A stretch of DNA of 64,000 nt, taken from Amphiura filiformis (lineage: Eukaryota; Echinodermata; Ophiuroidea; Amphilepidida; Amphiuridae). A program made the position numbers and the translations under genes. The notes beneath the pieces were generated by a model that made no database searches, had not been told where the DNA came from, and was given only the letters and a program-made list of their open reading frames with translations. Of the stretch, positions 12,555 to 23,695 are shown in pieces (the first letter of the stretch is position 1; the number at the start of each line of letters is the position of its first letter). The stretch covers positions 18,897,151 through 18,961,150 of the forward strand of contig NC_092642.1 of NCBI RefSeq assembly GCF_039555335.1, read 5' to 3'.

Positions 12555-15500
12555 CTGTTGATAGAAAGAAGAAATGGGTTTGTGTTAAAGAGGTGGCAAT
12601 TTGTTTATTAATCAAGGGGACAATCAGAGACTTAAAAGGGCATTTTGTGATCCACAGCATCATCCTCCACTTTTCTCAAAAAAGTTGAGATTTTTATATC
12701 ACTGAAACCTCTGGCTAGATAATGTTTATGTACAAAACATTTCCTGCAGATTAATTTGTTTGGCAAAGATATCGTGAGATTTGAATTGTCAATGGAGCAG
12801 TGTAATACACATAATCATACATAACTCACAAACGCAAAATCGGAATCAAATGAAATTTTGGGAATAAGCTTTTTTCGTGCATATCTACAGAAAAATGTCA
12901 TAAAAAGAGAATGCTAGGATCACGAAATACTCCTAAGTACAAAATGTTTACGTAACTATCCAGATTATTAACAAGCATATGCCAAGTTTATCATCACAGT
13001 TCATGCTTGATTATTTAATGATACATAACAGGAAAAAAAGTGTCAATCCCAGCTCAGACTCCTCAAATTCTTATATTAGCCATGGATTCCTAATTATGAT
13101 CAGGCCAAAATTCAGCACACCAGGAAATATATTTCAATTTCTGCTTCCTGATACGCACCTGCAAACAACATCTATTCAAATAGACCTGATGTTTTAATTA
13201 GCACACTGTTTTACCATGTTTGACTTCATACTGGATGATGAACAACATCCATTTCATAAACAAATTAATGATTATATATGGCACCTCCGACCTTCCCCAC
13301 TCAAAGCATGTTAGGATCAAGGAGTTCATTTTGAATATACTCCAATCGCCTTCAAGGATATGCATATAACCAGAGAAGATGTAATAAAGAGGAGGGTCAA
13401 CGGAATTATATCCTTGAGATAATCCCGTAGGTAATCCAGTCACATCTATTCATAGTCCTTTATTCTCAAGTAGTTAGACATCCACTTGAAATATCCTATG
13501 ATGTTATGTGTGTGACCGCCCATGGTTGACCAATTTTCACTCAGAATTGAAAATATTTCCCATGTTTCTATAAAGAATTTGTTAAAAAGTATGAAACGTG
13601 TGTGTTAAGGACCTGCTGCTTGGATGGGATACCACATGTGGGTAATACAAGAAAGAAATCGAGTGCTGTAAAATTTCCCCCAAATCCACCTTTTTTGTAA
13701 ATATATAAATTTCTAAAGAAGAAATTTTTAGGATTTTTTAGAGAAGTGATGATTGTTGATCATTTCTATTTTATTATTTTATATATTTTCCTGTCATTTC
13801 CTGCCAACCTAATAAAGATATTCTGATAATTGATAACATTCTTTATCTTAAATAATAGAGTCTGAAAGTGGCAACAAGTAGCAAAAATTATAATTTGCCA
13901 TAGAACTTCAGTCATATTTTATCTGAAATCTGACAAGATGACAGGGTCTGTATGCATGCTGTGTATAGCATGATGACATGCACACACTGACCTATCCCTA
14001 AAAGCAGTTAGCTGCAACTTGTGTATCACACCCATCCCGGGTTCAAACCCTATTGTGGTATTCTATTGTTAAGCAGCTAAATAGGGTGATTCATCATTTA
14101 CTTTGAGTGTGACGGTCTCACATATTTTGTTTGAGGATAGCTTGATCAACCTCCTCTTTATTACATCTTCTCTGATATAACTTACGATTGATACGTCCAT
14201 GGGCTCTGTATGTCCTTCTCCTCATTTTGGGGGCTGCGTTGACCTGAATGTGATCAATCACCAAGGAATCTACATCAAGACCCTGTATAGAAAACACATC
14301 ATATCATGTTATTAATAAATGATACTAGAAAAGGTTCGATTAGATCAACTATGAAACTCAATTTGATTTTTATGATTAGGTACGGTCCGTACGGACATTT
14401 AATGTCTTAAACTAAAAAAGGTATTGGTTTAACATTAAGGGGGGTACCACACTCCTGTAGTTGTAGTCCTTGCCCCTATAATATACATATCTTACTTGTC
14501 ACCAATGTGCTATAATTTTTGAGAAAAATGCAAAAATAGGCACAAAATTGGGCAGGGGTGTAGTACCCCCTTAAACATTGTGTGGATTCCGTGTTCACCT
14601 GCCAATCATGTGGATAATGATTAATGTAATTGTAATTATCATTTCAGTTAAGCGATAGCCTTGGTAGTCAGTCAGATCTGCAAGGTGATTTACTCACGTT
14701 TTAGTGACATTTCACCACTTCACTAGTGGTTTCATCTGACTGACCAGTCCAATGAAACCACTAGTGTAGTGGAGAAACATCACTAAAACGTGAGTAAATC
14801 ACCTTCGTTTTTTAGTTGGAATTGTTTAAAACGAACAAAAAAATACAACTGTTTCATCAACTTTCCTAATGAACTTGTTCAAGGATTTAAGCCATTCTCA
14901 ACACCCAAAGTCACGGTGCATAGCACATTGCATTGTATGTTTGTGTGGTCAAGTTTTGAATTTTCAGTTGTTGAACTGCAATGTCATGCAAATATTAGTC
15001 GGTAAGAAAATTTGATATATAGTATCCACTATCTGGCAGACTGGCACAAAGCTCTTTTGTTGCTCTATCGACTGACTCGGACTAGTTTCGAAATAACATC
15101 AAGCACTGAGGCCCTTGGTGATATCTTATTTTGCAGCACGGATTAAGCACTTTTTGAATAATGACAAAGTTTCTTAGAGAAAATACAAATACTTTGCTTT
15201 ATTCATTTTGAGTTGAACACCATGCATGGTCATTCTGCTTCCTTATTCCCAGATTGGCACACACAGGAAACTGACAGATGCAAACAGGCCCATGTCTCTT
15301 TTACTAGGACTGTGGGACAGTGTTAGCCTAACTGCCTTAGAGGTGGCTTACCTGATTGACAGCCTGATCACCCACTTTACCTCATCAAAATGCATATTTT
15401 GGTATCAGGTGAAAGCTCATATAATTTTTCTCATTACCTTGAATTCAGGCGTTCTAAATCAGTATATTTCTGAAGAAATCATCACAAAACTGGCAGATAG

Positions 15501-18500
15501 ATTAGTCTCGACACAGTCGACTGTGGCATACCATGTTTGAGATCAGACTAATTCAACAGTTTTTTGATGATACCTTTGGAAATACACCAATTTGGAACTT
15601 CAATATTTTAATGAGAAAAATAGGATTTTGGTATCAGGTAAAAACTCATATTTTTCTCATTTACCATATTGAATTCAGGCGTTCCAAATCAGTATCTTTT
15701 AGAAGAAATCATCACAAAACTGTCAGATTAGTCTCGACTGTGGTATACTAATTCAACAATTTTTGATGATATCTTTGGAAATACAGATTTGGAACTTTAA
15801 TATTTTAATGAGAAAAATTGGGTCTTTCATTTGATAACAATATATGATCATGAGGATTATCATTTTAAAAACACTGTAGACTACCAGTACCAGTATGAGT
15901 ATCAAGCTGTATAAATGTCAGTAATTGCCCAAGGCATTAGTCATATTTACAAGAAACATTTACCGTATTCATTCCAATAAGCGCCAGGGCGCTTAACAAA
16001 ATCATTTTGAGTGGGCGCTTATTTTTTACATGGTTTACCTAATTTTTCCGTAAGGGCGTTTATTAGAGACAAATTGGCGTAGGTTATAAAAGGGTCCAGA
16101 GACATTCTAGTAGCTTTTCTGATGCAGAAAATGTATTGCAAGTTTACACAGGACTTGTAGTCCTCCAGCTATTTCACTGTATCGATGTCTATCTATCACT
16201 TCAACATTAATGGTACCCTTTAGTAAATTGAAAATACCCTGGGTGGGCGCTTATTGGGGCATGGGCGCTTATTGGAATGAATACGGTACATGTTCTTTTT
16301 CGCATGAATGCTCCAAAGAGACAACATTTTATGTTATACTTAGGTTTTCAAAATTAGATTTTCCAAATATATGGGGTCACCTTCCCTTAAATCATACATG
16401 ATACAATTAACTACACCAGAGAAACACACAAATTGTTTCATGTTGTTTATAATCACCTTGTACTCAGCGTTGCTTTCAGCATTTTTGAGGAGTTGCAGCA
16501 GAAACTCGGCACTCTTCTTTGGCCAGCGACCTTGTGTGTGACCCCATGCTTTAGCCTGTAAGAAGGATACAACAGAATATGAAGGACTGAGGTTCAAAGT
16601 CAAGTTTGGGGCATGAAAACTTTCCTGGGAAGACTTAAAACAATTGCATGGGGCAAATCATTACAATGTACCAATTGTACATAATGGCATCTTAAATAAA
16701 AAAACCTTTGAAGCGAATTTGAGTGATTTAGTACAGATACACATTTTTATCAACTGATATTGTTGCAATTATCTCTGCTGTATGAGATGTCCACATTCTA
16801 ATGCTTTTTATAACAGATTTCCCCCAATTTAGTTAGACGAGGCATTGTTGGTCCAAGCAACCTAAAATTGATTTTCAATCTAGATCAATATATTATTGAA
16901 AATTAACACCTTGATGTTTTGCAAAAGTTCATTCTACAAATCGTATATTTTGCAAACTTGCTTAATTTATTGTTGTTCCGTTTTACAAAAGTGTTGTTGT
17001 TTCAGCCCTCTTTAAAACGTAACTCAAGAACCGCAGCACCTTTAAAAGTATATCTGTCATATTTGAATTCTTCTACACGCTCGCTATGAATTGAGCAATG
17101 CAGTTTTTGCTATAGCTCACTACCATTCATAATATGCTGTGAACTACCAAATCACAACCGTTTAAAATAATTAATAACCTTAAGGTGGTACTACACCCCC
17201 TGATAAAATTGTGACAAATTTTGCATTTTTCTCAAAAAATAACTACACACTGGTAATATTAAGTTGTGTATATTATTCAAGGAAATTTCAGTCAATTCAA
17301 GAGAAGTGACCATTCTAGCGCTACCTCTTTTCTTATCATAAATAACATACCACTTGTCTTCAGTCACTGAAATTCCAGTGTGAATAACTGGATTCCTTGC
17401 CCCTATACATAACTTTTGTTACCAGTGTGTGTTATTATTTTTTGAGAAAAATGCAAAAATAGTCAAATTTTTCAAGGGGTGTAGTACCACCTTAAGCTAA
17501 CCCGACTACATTTTTCACACAGACTTGACTTACCTGTGCTTTGCGGCCTACACCACCATTGAATCTTCTGAAAGGGACACACTGCTTCTTTACAATTACA
17601 TCGTTAAGGAAGCGTACAGCCTTGCGGATATGCATGCGCTTCAAGCACTTGGCTGTTTCACGAGTGTTCTAAAATGAAATGGTAAAAAACATTTATTAAT
17701 ATTATCAGCTTTTAATGTTAGTCTCCACGGCAGCCAGTTTGGTTCTGATCCCTCCACACAAACAGTCTGCCAATGGCCACTTATACCGCCGTTTCTGATT
17801 GGCTACGCGCATGTAGCTGTAGAGCTGTACATACGGGAACTTGATTGACCTCAGTCAGTGTGGCGAGATGGCGGGTCAAAATTGCTCATGAATAATTAAG
17901 TAGCCGTCTAGCCGATCGGCGAATTGAAAGCTTTGTTTGACGCCAAGCGGATGGCGTCGTCAGAAAACCGTTAGCCAATCAAAAAGGACCAGTTCGTCAT
18001 CATTGGCAGACTGTTTGTGTGGAGGGAGCGTACCCAAACTGGCTGCGAAGGAGACTACTTTTAAAGTGTGTGATATTGTGTAACATCACATACCTAAGTA
18101 CCAATAAGATTGCAGGTATTTTTTAAGTATTTAAACATGTAGATTCTAATACTAATCCTTGATGAATTAAGCAAGGAAAACATTGGAACAGTAGGGATCA
18201 GGCTTCCCGTTAGTGTGCGTCATTAAATCCAGGCAGCGTATTTTACAAATTTGGACGCAAATTCACATGGCTAATCAAGTATTTTGCGTCCATGTCACAT
18301 GCATTTGGACGCAGACAAAACTTCGAAATTTTATCATTAATTGATGATAAAAATAAGAAATTTTTATTCTTTTATATTTTAAGATAATAAAAGCCCCAAA
18401 ATTTTGACCCACCTGCTGAGAATTGAAGTAAATTCTGCAATATTTGTAAATGCAAGCGTCAGAAATCGTGCACTTTTTGCATGCTTTCGAGCGATCGCTA

Positions 18501-18927
18501 TACAGCTGTTTTGTTTACAAGCAAGCGCGTGCCGCTAACGTCGCGGTGTTTATTTAATTATTTATCACAACCTGACAATATTCAATTTTTAATATTTTAA
18601 GTTTATTTTCTCATAAATAATCTAGGTTTCCTTTATTAGTATTATTATTACGATGAATAAAAGCAATTTTAAAGACAAAATCCAAATGATAACCCTTTTT
18701 ACATTATTATTTGTGGCAGCGCCGTGTGTTTTAGTTTTGTAGCATCAACAGCACGTTAATTTAAAAATAGAAGCGCGAAGTGAAAGTACTGAACGAAAAT
18801 TGCTCAAGATTGACAGACTTTGCTCATGTTTTTGCACCTGTTTTTGACCACGTTTGGACCAAAACTGACACAGAAATGAGAAAAATTATCATAGCGAATG
18901 GAGATGGAATATCACGCTGAAATGCAC

Positions 18928-18959
<32 letters not shown>

Positions 18960-20649
18960 TCAACATTTGATGAGGTGTAGACCGAGAATGCGTGTGTATC
19001 GTCATAATCGTGAATTTCAGATGGGCGCTTTAAAAAATCTGTCTGGGCGCAAGTTTTTGCAACCTCGTCAGCAAACTTGCGTCATTACGGACGCACATTT
19101 TAAAACCTTAACGGAACCCTGGTAGGGATTGAACCAATGCACATCAATGATCATGATTGATCACATTATTTAAGGTTAAGGGGGAATGAACTACACTTGG
19201 TTTCAGAGAAGAACGGCAGTCCTTTGCTCAGATCGAAGTGAGTGCCCTGTTGATGAGCGACATACGCTAAGCTTGGTTTGTGCCGACCAATGTTTCGACG
19301 CGTAATCAGCCAAATCAGATTACCGCATCTGTTGCTATGAATGTCAGACAATTGAATAAGCCAATCAGAACCCCCACTTCAGTGTTTACGCTGTGCACAC
19401 TTTCAAACTGTAAGCAAGTGCCGTTCTTCTTGGGCAGAAACTTGAACCACTTACCTTGAAGTGCACCCTCAAGTAGGAACCCGGGCCTTGCAGGCTGATG
19501 GTAAAAAGAAATTCAAGGATTACATTATTCATTTGCACACAACAAGCAAACATAAAAGATCATTGGAAGAGTACAGATGCAAAATCTGATATGCCATTTT
19601 GAACTTTACAACAGAAGATAATTTGAAGAGTACTATGCAAAAACTGATCATAAATTCAGCATAATACACAATTGTTTGAGTAGCGGGCTGCAACATTTCA
19701 AGGTGATTTTAAATATGATTAAAAGTAGCACTAGCAGATACTTTATTTTTATTGGTTCTCAATTTTGAACAATTATGTTTCAAACATTCCTTCTGAATTG
19801 TCAAAATATTATTTTATGTTATTGCTGGTAGTGATATATCATCTGCAAAGTTCACAAAGGTGAAATGAGATGGCTATTTTGTCCCAAAATTACACAGAAA
19901 TGTATCTTTTTATCATTTGCTTTAGCATTTCAAACAGTTTCTTTGTGGCTGTAGGTGGAAATAATATGTGACCCCTCGGCACAACTGAGCCCTGAAGTCG
20001 CCAATCATCATTTTTGAGATATTCAACCAAAATATTCTGCTTGAAATTAGCTTTAAAATGATGTATATCATGTCTATAGTACTTGACATTTAAGTAGTGA
20101 AAAATCAATAAAACAGTCAATAAATCCTTTGTTTCCTATTGTTTATTGTTAAGTTCGATGGAGCATATCTCAATAGTGGCACTGGCGACATCCGGGCTCA
20201 GTTGTGCCGAGGGGTCACATATGTGACACGATCTGGTCCATGGGGGACAAAGGCGGCAAATTTTATGGTGAAAATATGGAGTAAAAAACAATAAAATACA
20301 TAAGAAAATAGACCTCAAAAAACTTCAAAACTTCAGAACCAAGTATGCTAGACCTTCGGTGTTTTCAGTAAATGATAGCCTATTGTATGTATAATGTAAT
20401 AATTACAGTAACTCAATACCAGCTCATGTGACATATGGAGGCCAATAATTAGGCATGGCAACTTTTAATCACAAGTAAATCTAATATTTGAAAAAGGGCA
20501 CAATATGGTGCTCAGCCAAATGTACCCTGATTGTAAAACAACCTGCAAGTGTGTACACCCCAGGTATGGCAATCATCCAATTAGTTTTACAATGATGGGA
20601 GCAACTTACATTTGGTAGCATTATCCGGCTCGAAGGAATAGCGCGTCAT
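12416..20649 (-). CDS. RPL17: Ribosomal protein uL22 / RPL17 (60S subunit), six coding exons
   Basis: RPL17 (uL22) is a cytosolic large-subunit protein that lines the peptide exit tunnel. The coding exons, in order on the minus strand, are 20610-20649, 19455-19494, 17534-17668, 16457-16555, 14186-14282 and 12416-12554, all with GT-AG borders. Together they give about 183 residues, against 184 in mammals, and follow the family from start to end: N-terminal [15 protein letters not shown], the [16 protein letters not shown] block, the [12 protein letters not shown] block, [23 protein letters not shown] and a lysine-rich tail. Two one-base deletions break the frame as given: near 19480-19482 in exon 2 and near 12487 in exon 6. 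Every other codon is conserved, so assembly error is as likely as a pseudogene. Introns are retained, so it is not a processed copy. An acceptor just before the start codon implies an upstream 5' UTR exon. Confidence 0.93.
12662..13370. other. RPL17 intron 5, distal part
   Basis: Intron sequence with no clear repeat ends. Introns of this gene host C/D-box snoRNAs in mammals; I found no convincing C/D box pair here. Confidence 0.4.
13371..14174. mobile_element. hAT-like MITE in RPL17 intron 5
   Basis: The element has terminal inverted repeats CAGAGAAGATGTAATAAAGA / TCTTTATTACATCTTCTCTG and is flanked by the 7-bp direct repeat ATATAAC (13364-13370 and 14175-14181). CAGAG/CTCTG ends resemble hAT. 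A tRNA-like B-box motif (GGGTTCAAACCC) lies near 14039. Related copies: 52546-53804 (nearly complete) and 46483-46755 (left part only). Confidence 0.75.
14186..14282 (-). CDS. RPL17: RPL17 coding exon 5
   Basis: 32 codons plus one base: [19 protein letters not shown], then [13 protein letters not shown]. The donor GTAAGTTATAT is followed at once by the end of a transposon (CAGAGAAG), so only 11 bp of original intron remain before the insertion at 13371-14174. Confidence 0.95.
14439..14570. mobile_element. TTAA-target MITE, short copy
   Basis: Flanked by TTAA (14435-14438 and 14571-14574); ends GGGGGGTACCAC / GTAGTACCCCC. Family shared with 17184-17491, 27950-28293 and a half copy at 21112. 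TTAA targets are typical of piggyBac and Kolobok elements. Confidence 0.7.
14682..14805. repeat. Near-perfect 124-bp palindrome
   Basis: AAGGTGATTTACTCACGTTT pairs with AAACGTGAGTAAATCACCTT, and the inner CACTAGTGGTTTCAT pairs with ATGAAACCACTAGTG. Lies in RPL17 intron 4; probably a small MITE. Confidence 0.75.
15398..15835 (+). repeat. Tandem duplication of about 215-230 bp
   Basis: Two adjacent units share TTTTGGTATCAGGT, GAAGAAATCATCACAAAACT, GATTAGTCTCGAC and TTTAATATTTTAATGAGAAA-type motifs. Sits in RPL17 intron 4. Confidence 0.7.
15961..16288. mobile_element. MITE with ends CCGTATTCATTCCAATAAGC
   Basis: TA-flanked element; the left end CCGTATTCATTCCAATAAGC is mirrored by GCTTATTGGAATGAATACGG at the right. 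GGGCGCTTATT repeats several times inside. Intronic in RPL17. Confidence 0.8.
16457..16555 (-). CDS. RPL17: RPL17 coding exon 4
   Basis: Exactly 33 codons, phase 0 on both sides: [18 protein letters not shown], then [15 protein letters not shown]. Acceptor CTTACAG; the donor GTGATT is non-optimal but still GT. Confidence 0.95.
16832..17179. mobile_element. TTAA MITE (GTAGACGAGG family), worn left end
   Basis: Same family as 36633-36993 and 59991-60355, with landmarks CACCTTGATGTTTTGCAAAA, GTTGTTGTTTCAGCCCTCTT and GAACTACCAAATCACAA. Its right TTAA (17180-17183) is also the left TTAA of the next element. Confidence 0.7.
17184..17491. mobile_element. TTAA MITE (GGTGGTACTACACCCC family)
   Basis: Terminal repeats GGTGGTACTACACCCC / GGGGTGTAGTACCACC, with TTAA on both sides (17180-17183 and 17492-17495). 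Subterminal TTTTGCATTTTTCTC is mirrored at the other end. Confidence 0.8.
17534..17668 (-). CDS. RPL17: RPL17 coding exon 3
   Basis: Exactly 45 codons, phase 0 on both sides, from [17 protein letters not shown] through [20 protein letters not shown]. Acceptor TTTTAG, donor GTAAGT. No defect. Confidence 0.95.
17721..18055. mobile_element. MITE with ends GTCTCCACGGCAGCCAGTTT
   Basis: GTCTCC with CAGCCAGTTTGG, and CCAAACTGGCTG with GGAGAC, form outer inverted repeats; TCCACACAAACAGTCTGCCA pairs with TGGCAGACTGTTTGTGTGGA. Lies in RPL17 intron 2, close to exon 3. Confidence 0.75.
18199..19121. mobile_element. hAT-like non-autonomous element with 8-bp target duplication
   Basis: A perfect GTAGGGAT direct repeat (18191-18198 and 19122-19129) flanks ends CAGGCTTCCCGTTA / TAACGGAACCCTG. 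923 bp, including a 26-bp T run near 18928-18953. Inner GTGCGTCATTA and TCATTACGGACGCAC also mirror. Lies in RPL17 intron 2. Confidence 0.75.
19178..19440. repeat. Imperfect inverted repeat next to RPL17 exon 2
   Basis: AGAAGAACGGCA near 19206 is mirrored by TGCCGTTCTTCT near 19420, with about 200 bp between. Possible MITE. Confidence 0.4.
19455..19494 (-). CDS. RPL17: RPL17 coding exon 2, frame broken by one base
   Basis: Begins SCKAR in the frame set by exon 1 and ends SYLRVHFK in the next frame. The family sequence between them needs one more G: GCCCGGGTTCC is present where a run of four G is expected (19480-19482). Acceptor ATCAG and donor GTAAGT are both good. Confidence 0.85.
19975..20221. 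mobile_element. Palindromic MITE with ends TATGTGACCCCTCGGCAC
   Basis: TATGTGACCCCTCGGCACAA on the left is mirrored by TTGTGCCGAGGGGTCACATA on the right; arms of about 55 bp, TA at both borders. Lies in RPL17 intron 1. Confidence 0.75.
20610..20649 (-). CDS. RPL17: RPL17 coding exon 1
   Basis: Encodes [13 protein letters not shown] plus one base (phase 1), then the donor TGTAAGTTG. The bases before ATG read CTCTCTTTCAG then ATTCTGGCAAG, so a polypyrimidine acceptor lies 11 bp upstream of the start codon and the 5' UTR is split, as is usual in ribosomal protein genes. Confidence 0.9.
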
Positions 20650-21111
20650 CTTGCCAGAATCTGAAAGAGAGAGGAAAGCATTAATATAAGAAATGTTAAA
20701 CATAACAATAATAAGTATTTAGGCCTAAAAATAGTTTGATTGGCATAACCCAACCGACTCTAAAAATGCGATTTACAGCTTAAAATGTGTGTGTGAAAAA
20801 AACCAACGATTTATAGCCACTGGCCCTGGCCAGTAGTTTTCTTGTTGGGCCAGGAGATTTTCCATCTGGTTGGGATTTTGGCATATGAATTTATAACATG
20901 TTACAATATTAGAAACACAATGAAGAAGAATCTGGGCCAGTGGAGAAGCCCTTGGGGTGGGCCAGCCTGAAACCTACCCAGCTGGCCCGAAGGCCAGCAG
21001 ATTATTGCTCCTTACCTTATGTCTACCCCTGTGAACTGGGCCTGAAACTGGATTCCCCCACGATTTTACATTCATGTTTTCACTCAGATAACAGTTTTAG
21101 CTCATTAATAA

Positions 21112-21215
21112 TTTCCTGGGGTACTACACCCCTGGCCAATTTTGTGCCTATTTTTGCATTTTTCTCAAAAATTATAGTGCATTGGTGACAAGTAAGATAT
21201 GTATACAGTCTGTCT
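21112..21215 (+). mobile_element. Half copy of the TTAA MITE family
   Basis: GGGGTACTACACCCCTGGCC, TTTTTGCATTTTTCTC and TTGGTGACAAGTAAGATATG match the left half of 27950-28293; the right half is absent. Confidence 0.55.
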
Positions 21216-21842
21216 TAAAAGTACAAACCAAATCTGTGCCATCGGTGGTCGATGCTTTGCATCACACGCGAGCGTGACGCATAAAGAGACAAATTGAGAG
21301 AGAAATTGACAGCGGAGGATCTGAAGGACACACCGATTGTTAGTTGTCAATCATGAATTGCCGCAACATATTAATATTTTACTGCATGGCATTCCGCAAG
21401 CACCAAGACAAATTATGCCGTAGTTTTCCCAAGATCATCTCATATGAAGTAAGCTGAATGCGATCTGTACTTTTGTAACATTCTGATCGCTTTTGATCAC
21501 CTATTATCGGCGAATTTGCTTGAAAACACGCGAGTTCATGTTGTGTAAACATAATTAGCATAGACACAAATGAAATTACGATGCAATACAATGCAATTTG
21601 AATGCGCAGCAGATCTATAGAAATAATGTTGCCCGGTTTTATGCAGAATTAGACCTTGTCTGGGTGTATATGAAAACCACATGACATAGTCATAGTCACA
21701 GACATGAACGCAGAAGTGGTTTTTTTTAAAGTGCAATTATAATATAAAGTTCATTCAAATTGAAATAGCAGGCCTTTGCAACTCGTATACTAGCGCAATA
21801 CAAAAAGGTGGCAACAGCGTCGGCTTTCCCTGTGTATTACTC

Positions 21843-21906
21843 TGCGCTTATATGGCGTCGCCAACAGGCACCAAATTGATTCAAGGGCGGCGCCATATTG
21901 GAAAAG
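21843..21906 (-). promoter_or_regulatory. RPL17: Candidate RPL17 transcription start (TOP motif plus YY1-like site)
   Basis: On the minus strand the sequence reads CTTTTCCAATATGGCGCCGC from 21906. A C followed by pyrimidines and a nearby AATATGGCG (YY1-like) is the usual layout of ribosomal-protein gene starts. The 5' UTR exon demanded by the acceptor before RPL17 ATG could begin here, 1.26 kb upstream. The donor is uncertain (GCAGA then GTAATA at about 21840). Confidence 0.25.
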
Positions 21907-22279
21907 TAAAGAAAAATGCTGCTGCCACCACGATAGTACTAAAAGCTAGGTAAAAAAAATATGCGTAGTGCTGTGGAGACTTATGCTATTTAAAGAAAAA
22001 TGCTGCTGCCATCTACATCCACATGTTGCAAGCGTGACGATCGCTGACCTCACATCGAAGTTGCAAGTCCATCGCACTGCGTGCTCTATTATACGTCCAT
22101 GGATATAGTGTATGAGGTGAGCATGGTGAATCCTCAATGTTTATCTCCCAACCCAAGCAAAGGATTTAGTGCATACGCAACCACATTGCAAAACTGCTTT
22201 TTGCATGATCACTTCAGCCTTCCATGCTTCATGGCCTTCATGCTTCATTTTGCACTCTCTGACATGAAGGGATGATCAG

Positions 22280-23687
22280 GAAGCAACCTCCCAATAATTT
22301 CACCAGAAAGCCAAGCGATTACTAGCGGCAGTGCCAATCCGGCTTGTTAAACTTAAAGGGGTGGACAATAAGGGTGTGAGTGAGTCCGGAATTGAGTCCC
22401 GCCCGATAATCCTATTACCCAGGCAGGAAGTTTTTTTTTTAAGGTTTTTTTTGGTTTTGTAGTGTCTCTGGACCTGGACCTATTATGCTAAAATAGTCAA
22501 AGTTGGTATGATATTTTTCATGTTTTGTTTTGACTTTTGTATAGAAACTTTCTACCGTTGGAAAAAAAATTCACCAATTGCATTTAAAAACAATATTAAA
22601 ACTAAAAACGCAACAGCGATTTTTTTTCAACTGTACTTAGTCTGTAGAAAGTTTTTATAAAATGTACAATCTATTCTAACTTCAGGCAAGGAAAACAAAT
22701 CATACCAACTTTGCCGCCTCTTGGATGAAAATGGAATAAGTTCTTCAATACATTGTAGCTGTAGTCACAGATGCAGCATGATAGTCAGTCATTATCTTTT
22801 GGTCGTTATATGACTATCATTTGAGGGACTGAGTTGTTATAATATATTTTCCGAGGAGCAATTTCAGACAATAGCTGGGGATTAGTGGGGCAGAGGTTAT
22901 CTTTTGAATCCTTTCATGACCACTGAAGCATAGTCAAGTCTGTCAAGGACACTCGGCACAAATTGAAAGACCATGTCAACTCTCGACAAAAGAATACATG
23001 CATGTCAGGTCATACTACAGTTTGGTGTTTGTTATGACACCAATTTGGTGTTTGTTATGCTCCTCGAAATTAGTACCTTACAGTCTATGTCTGATGCAGC
23101 ATCTGTAAATTCGCAGATATCTGTCATTCTGTGTATTCACAGATCTGTGTCTTGGACGGCACAGTTAGTAGGTAAATTCAAATTTGCCAAATTCAAACTG
23201 CATCATTTTATATATCAAATCAAAGCCCTTGAGTAAACAAAGCCAAAACTGAAAACCATTTTTTCATAGCACTTTCCGTAGCAAAGTTACATCTTGTCAA
23301 AGATTGACTTTCATCAAAAAGTTTCAGCTAGCAAAATCCCCAAAAGCGGCATTTCGGTGTGTTTCTAGATCTTAGTCTCATTATGATAGCAGCTTTTTTA
23401 ATGGAACTGCTATCCAAATCCTCTAAAATTCCATGTCGAAGTGCGGTGACTTATCACCATAAAAAATCATATATTCATTATTTGGGTCAAGTGAAGTATA
23501 GAAAACATATTTATGTACGTTTCCTTCTTCGGCCAGTTGTTTTAAATTTCTATGTAAATATGCATTGACATTGTCGGCGAATTTGGCTGACTAGCAAATG
23601 TGTTAACTAAGGTTTGCCTGGGTTACCTACAGTTTATAGTGCATGTGAATTCACCAATCGGTCCCCAGGATCGGGGCGTTTACATGT
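22280..23687. other. Gene-free stretch
   Basis: No credible gene. Parts of 22430-22740 look like a worn inverted repeat: AAAGTTGGTATGAT with TAGAAACTTTCTAC on one side, GTAGAAAGTTTTTATA with ATCATACCAACTTT on the other. Confidence 0.4.
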
Positions 23688-23695
23688 TTAATACT

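Noticed and set aside
12397-12663. Arg-rich C-terminal frame as the true RPL17 end
   Set aside because: RPL17 tails are Glu- then Lys-rich; the Arg-rich reading is the same DNA one base out of frame.
12660-20600. Intronic C/D-box snoRNAs in RPL17, as in mammals
   Set aside because: Scattered TGATGA-like motifs occur, but none with a D box and terminal stem at proper spacing that I could support.
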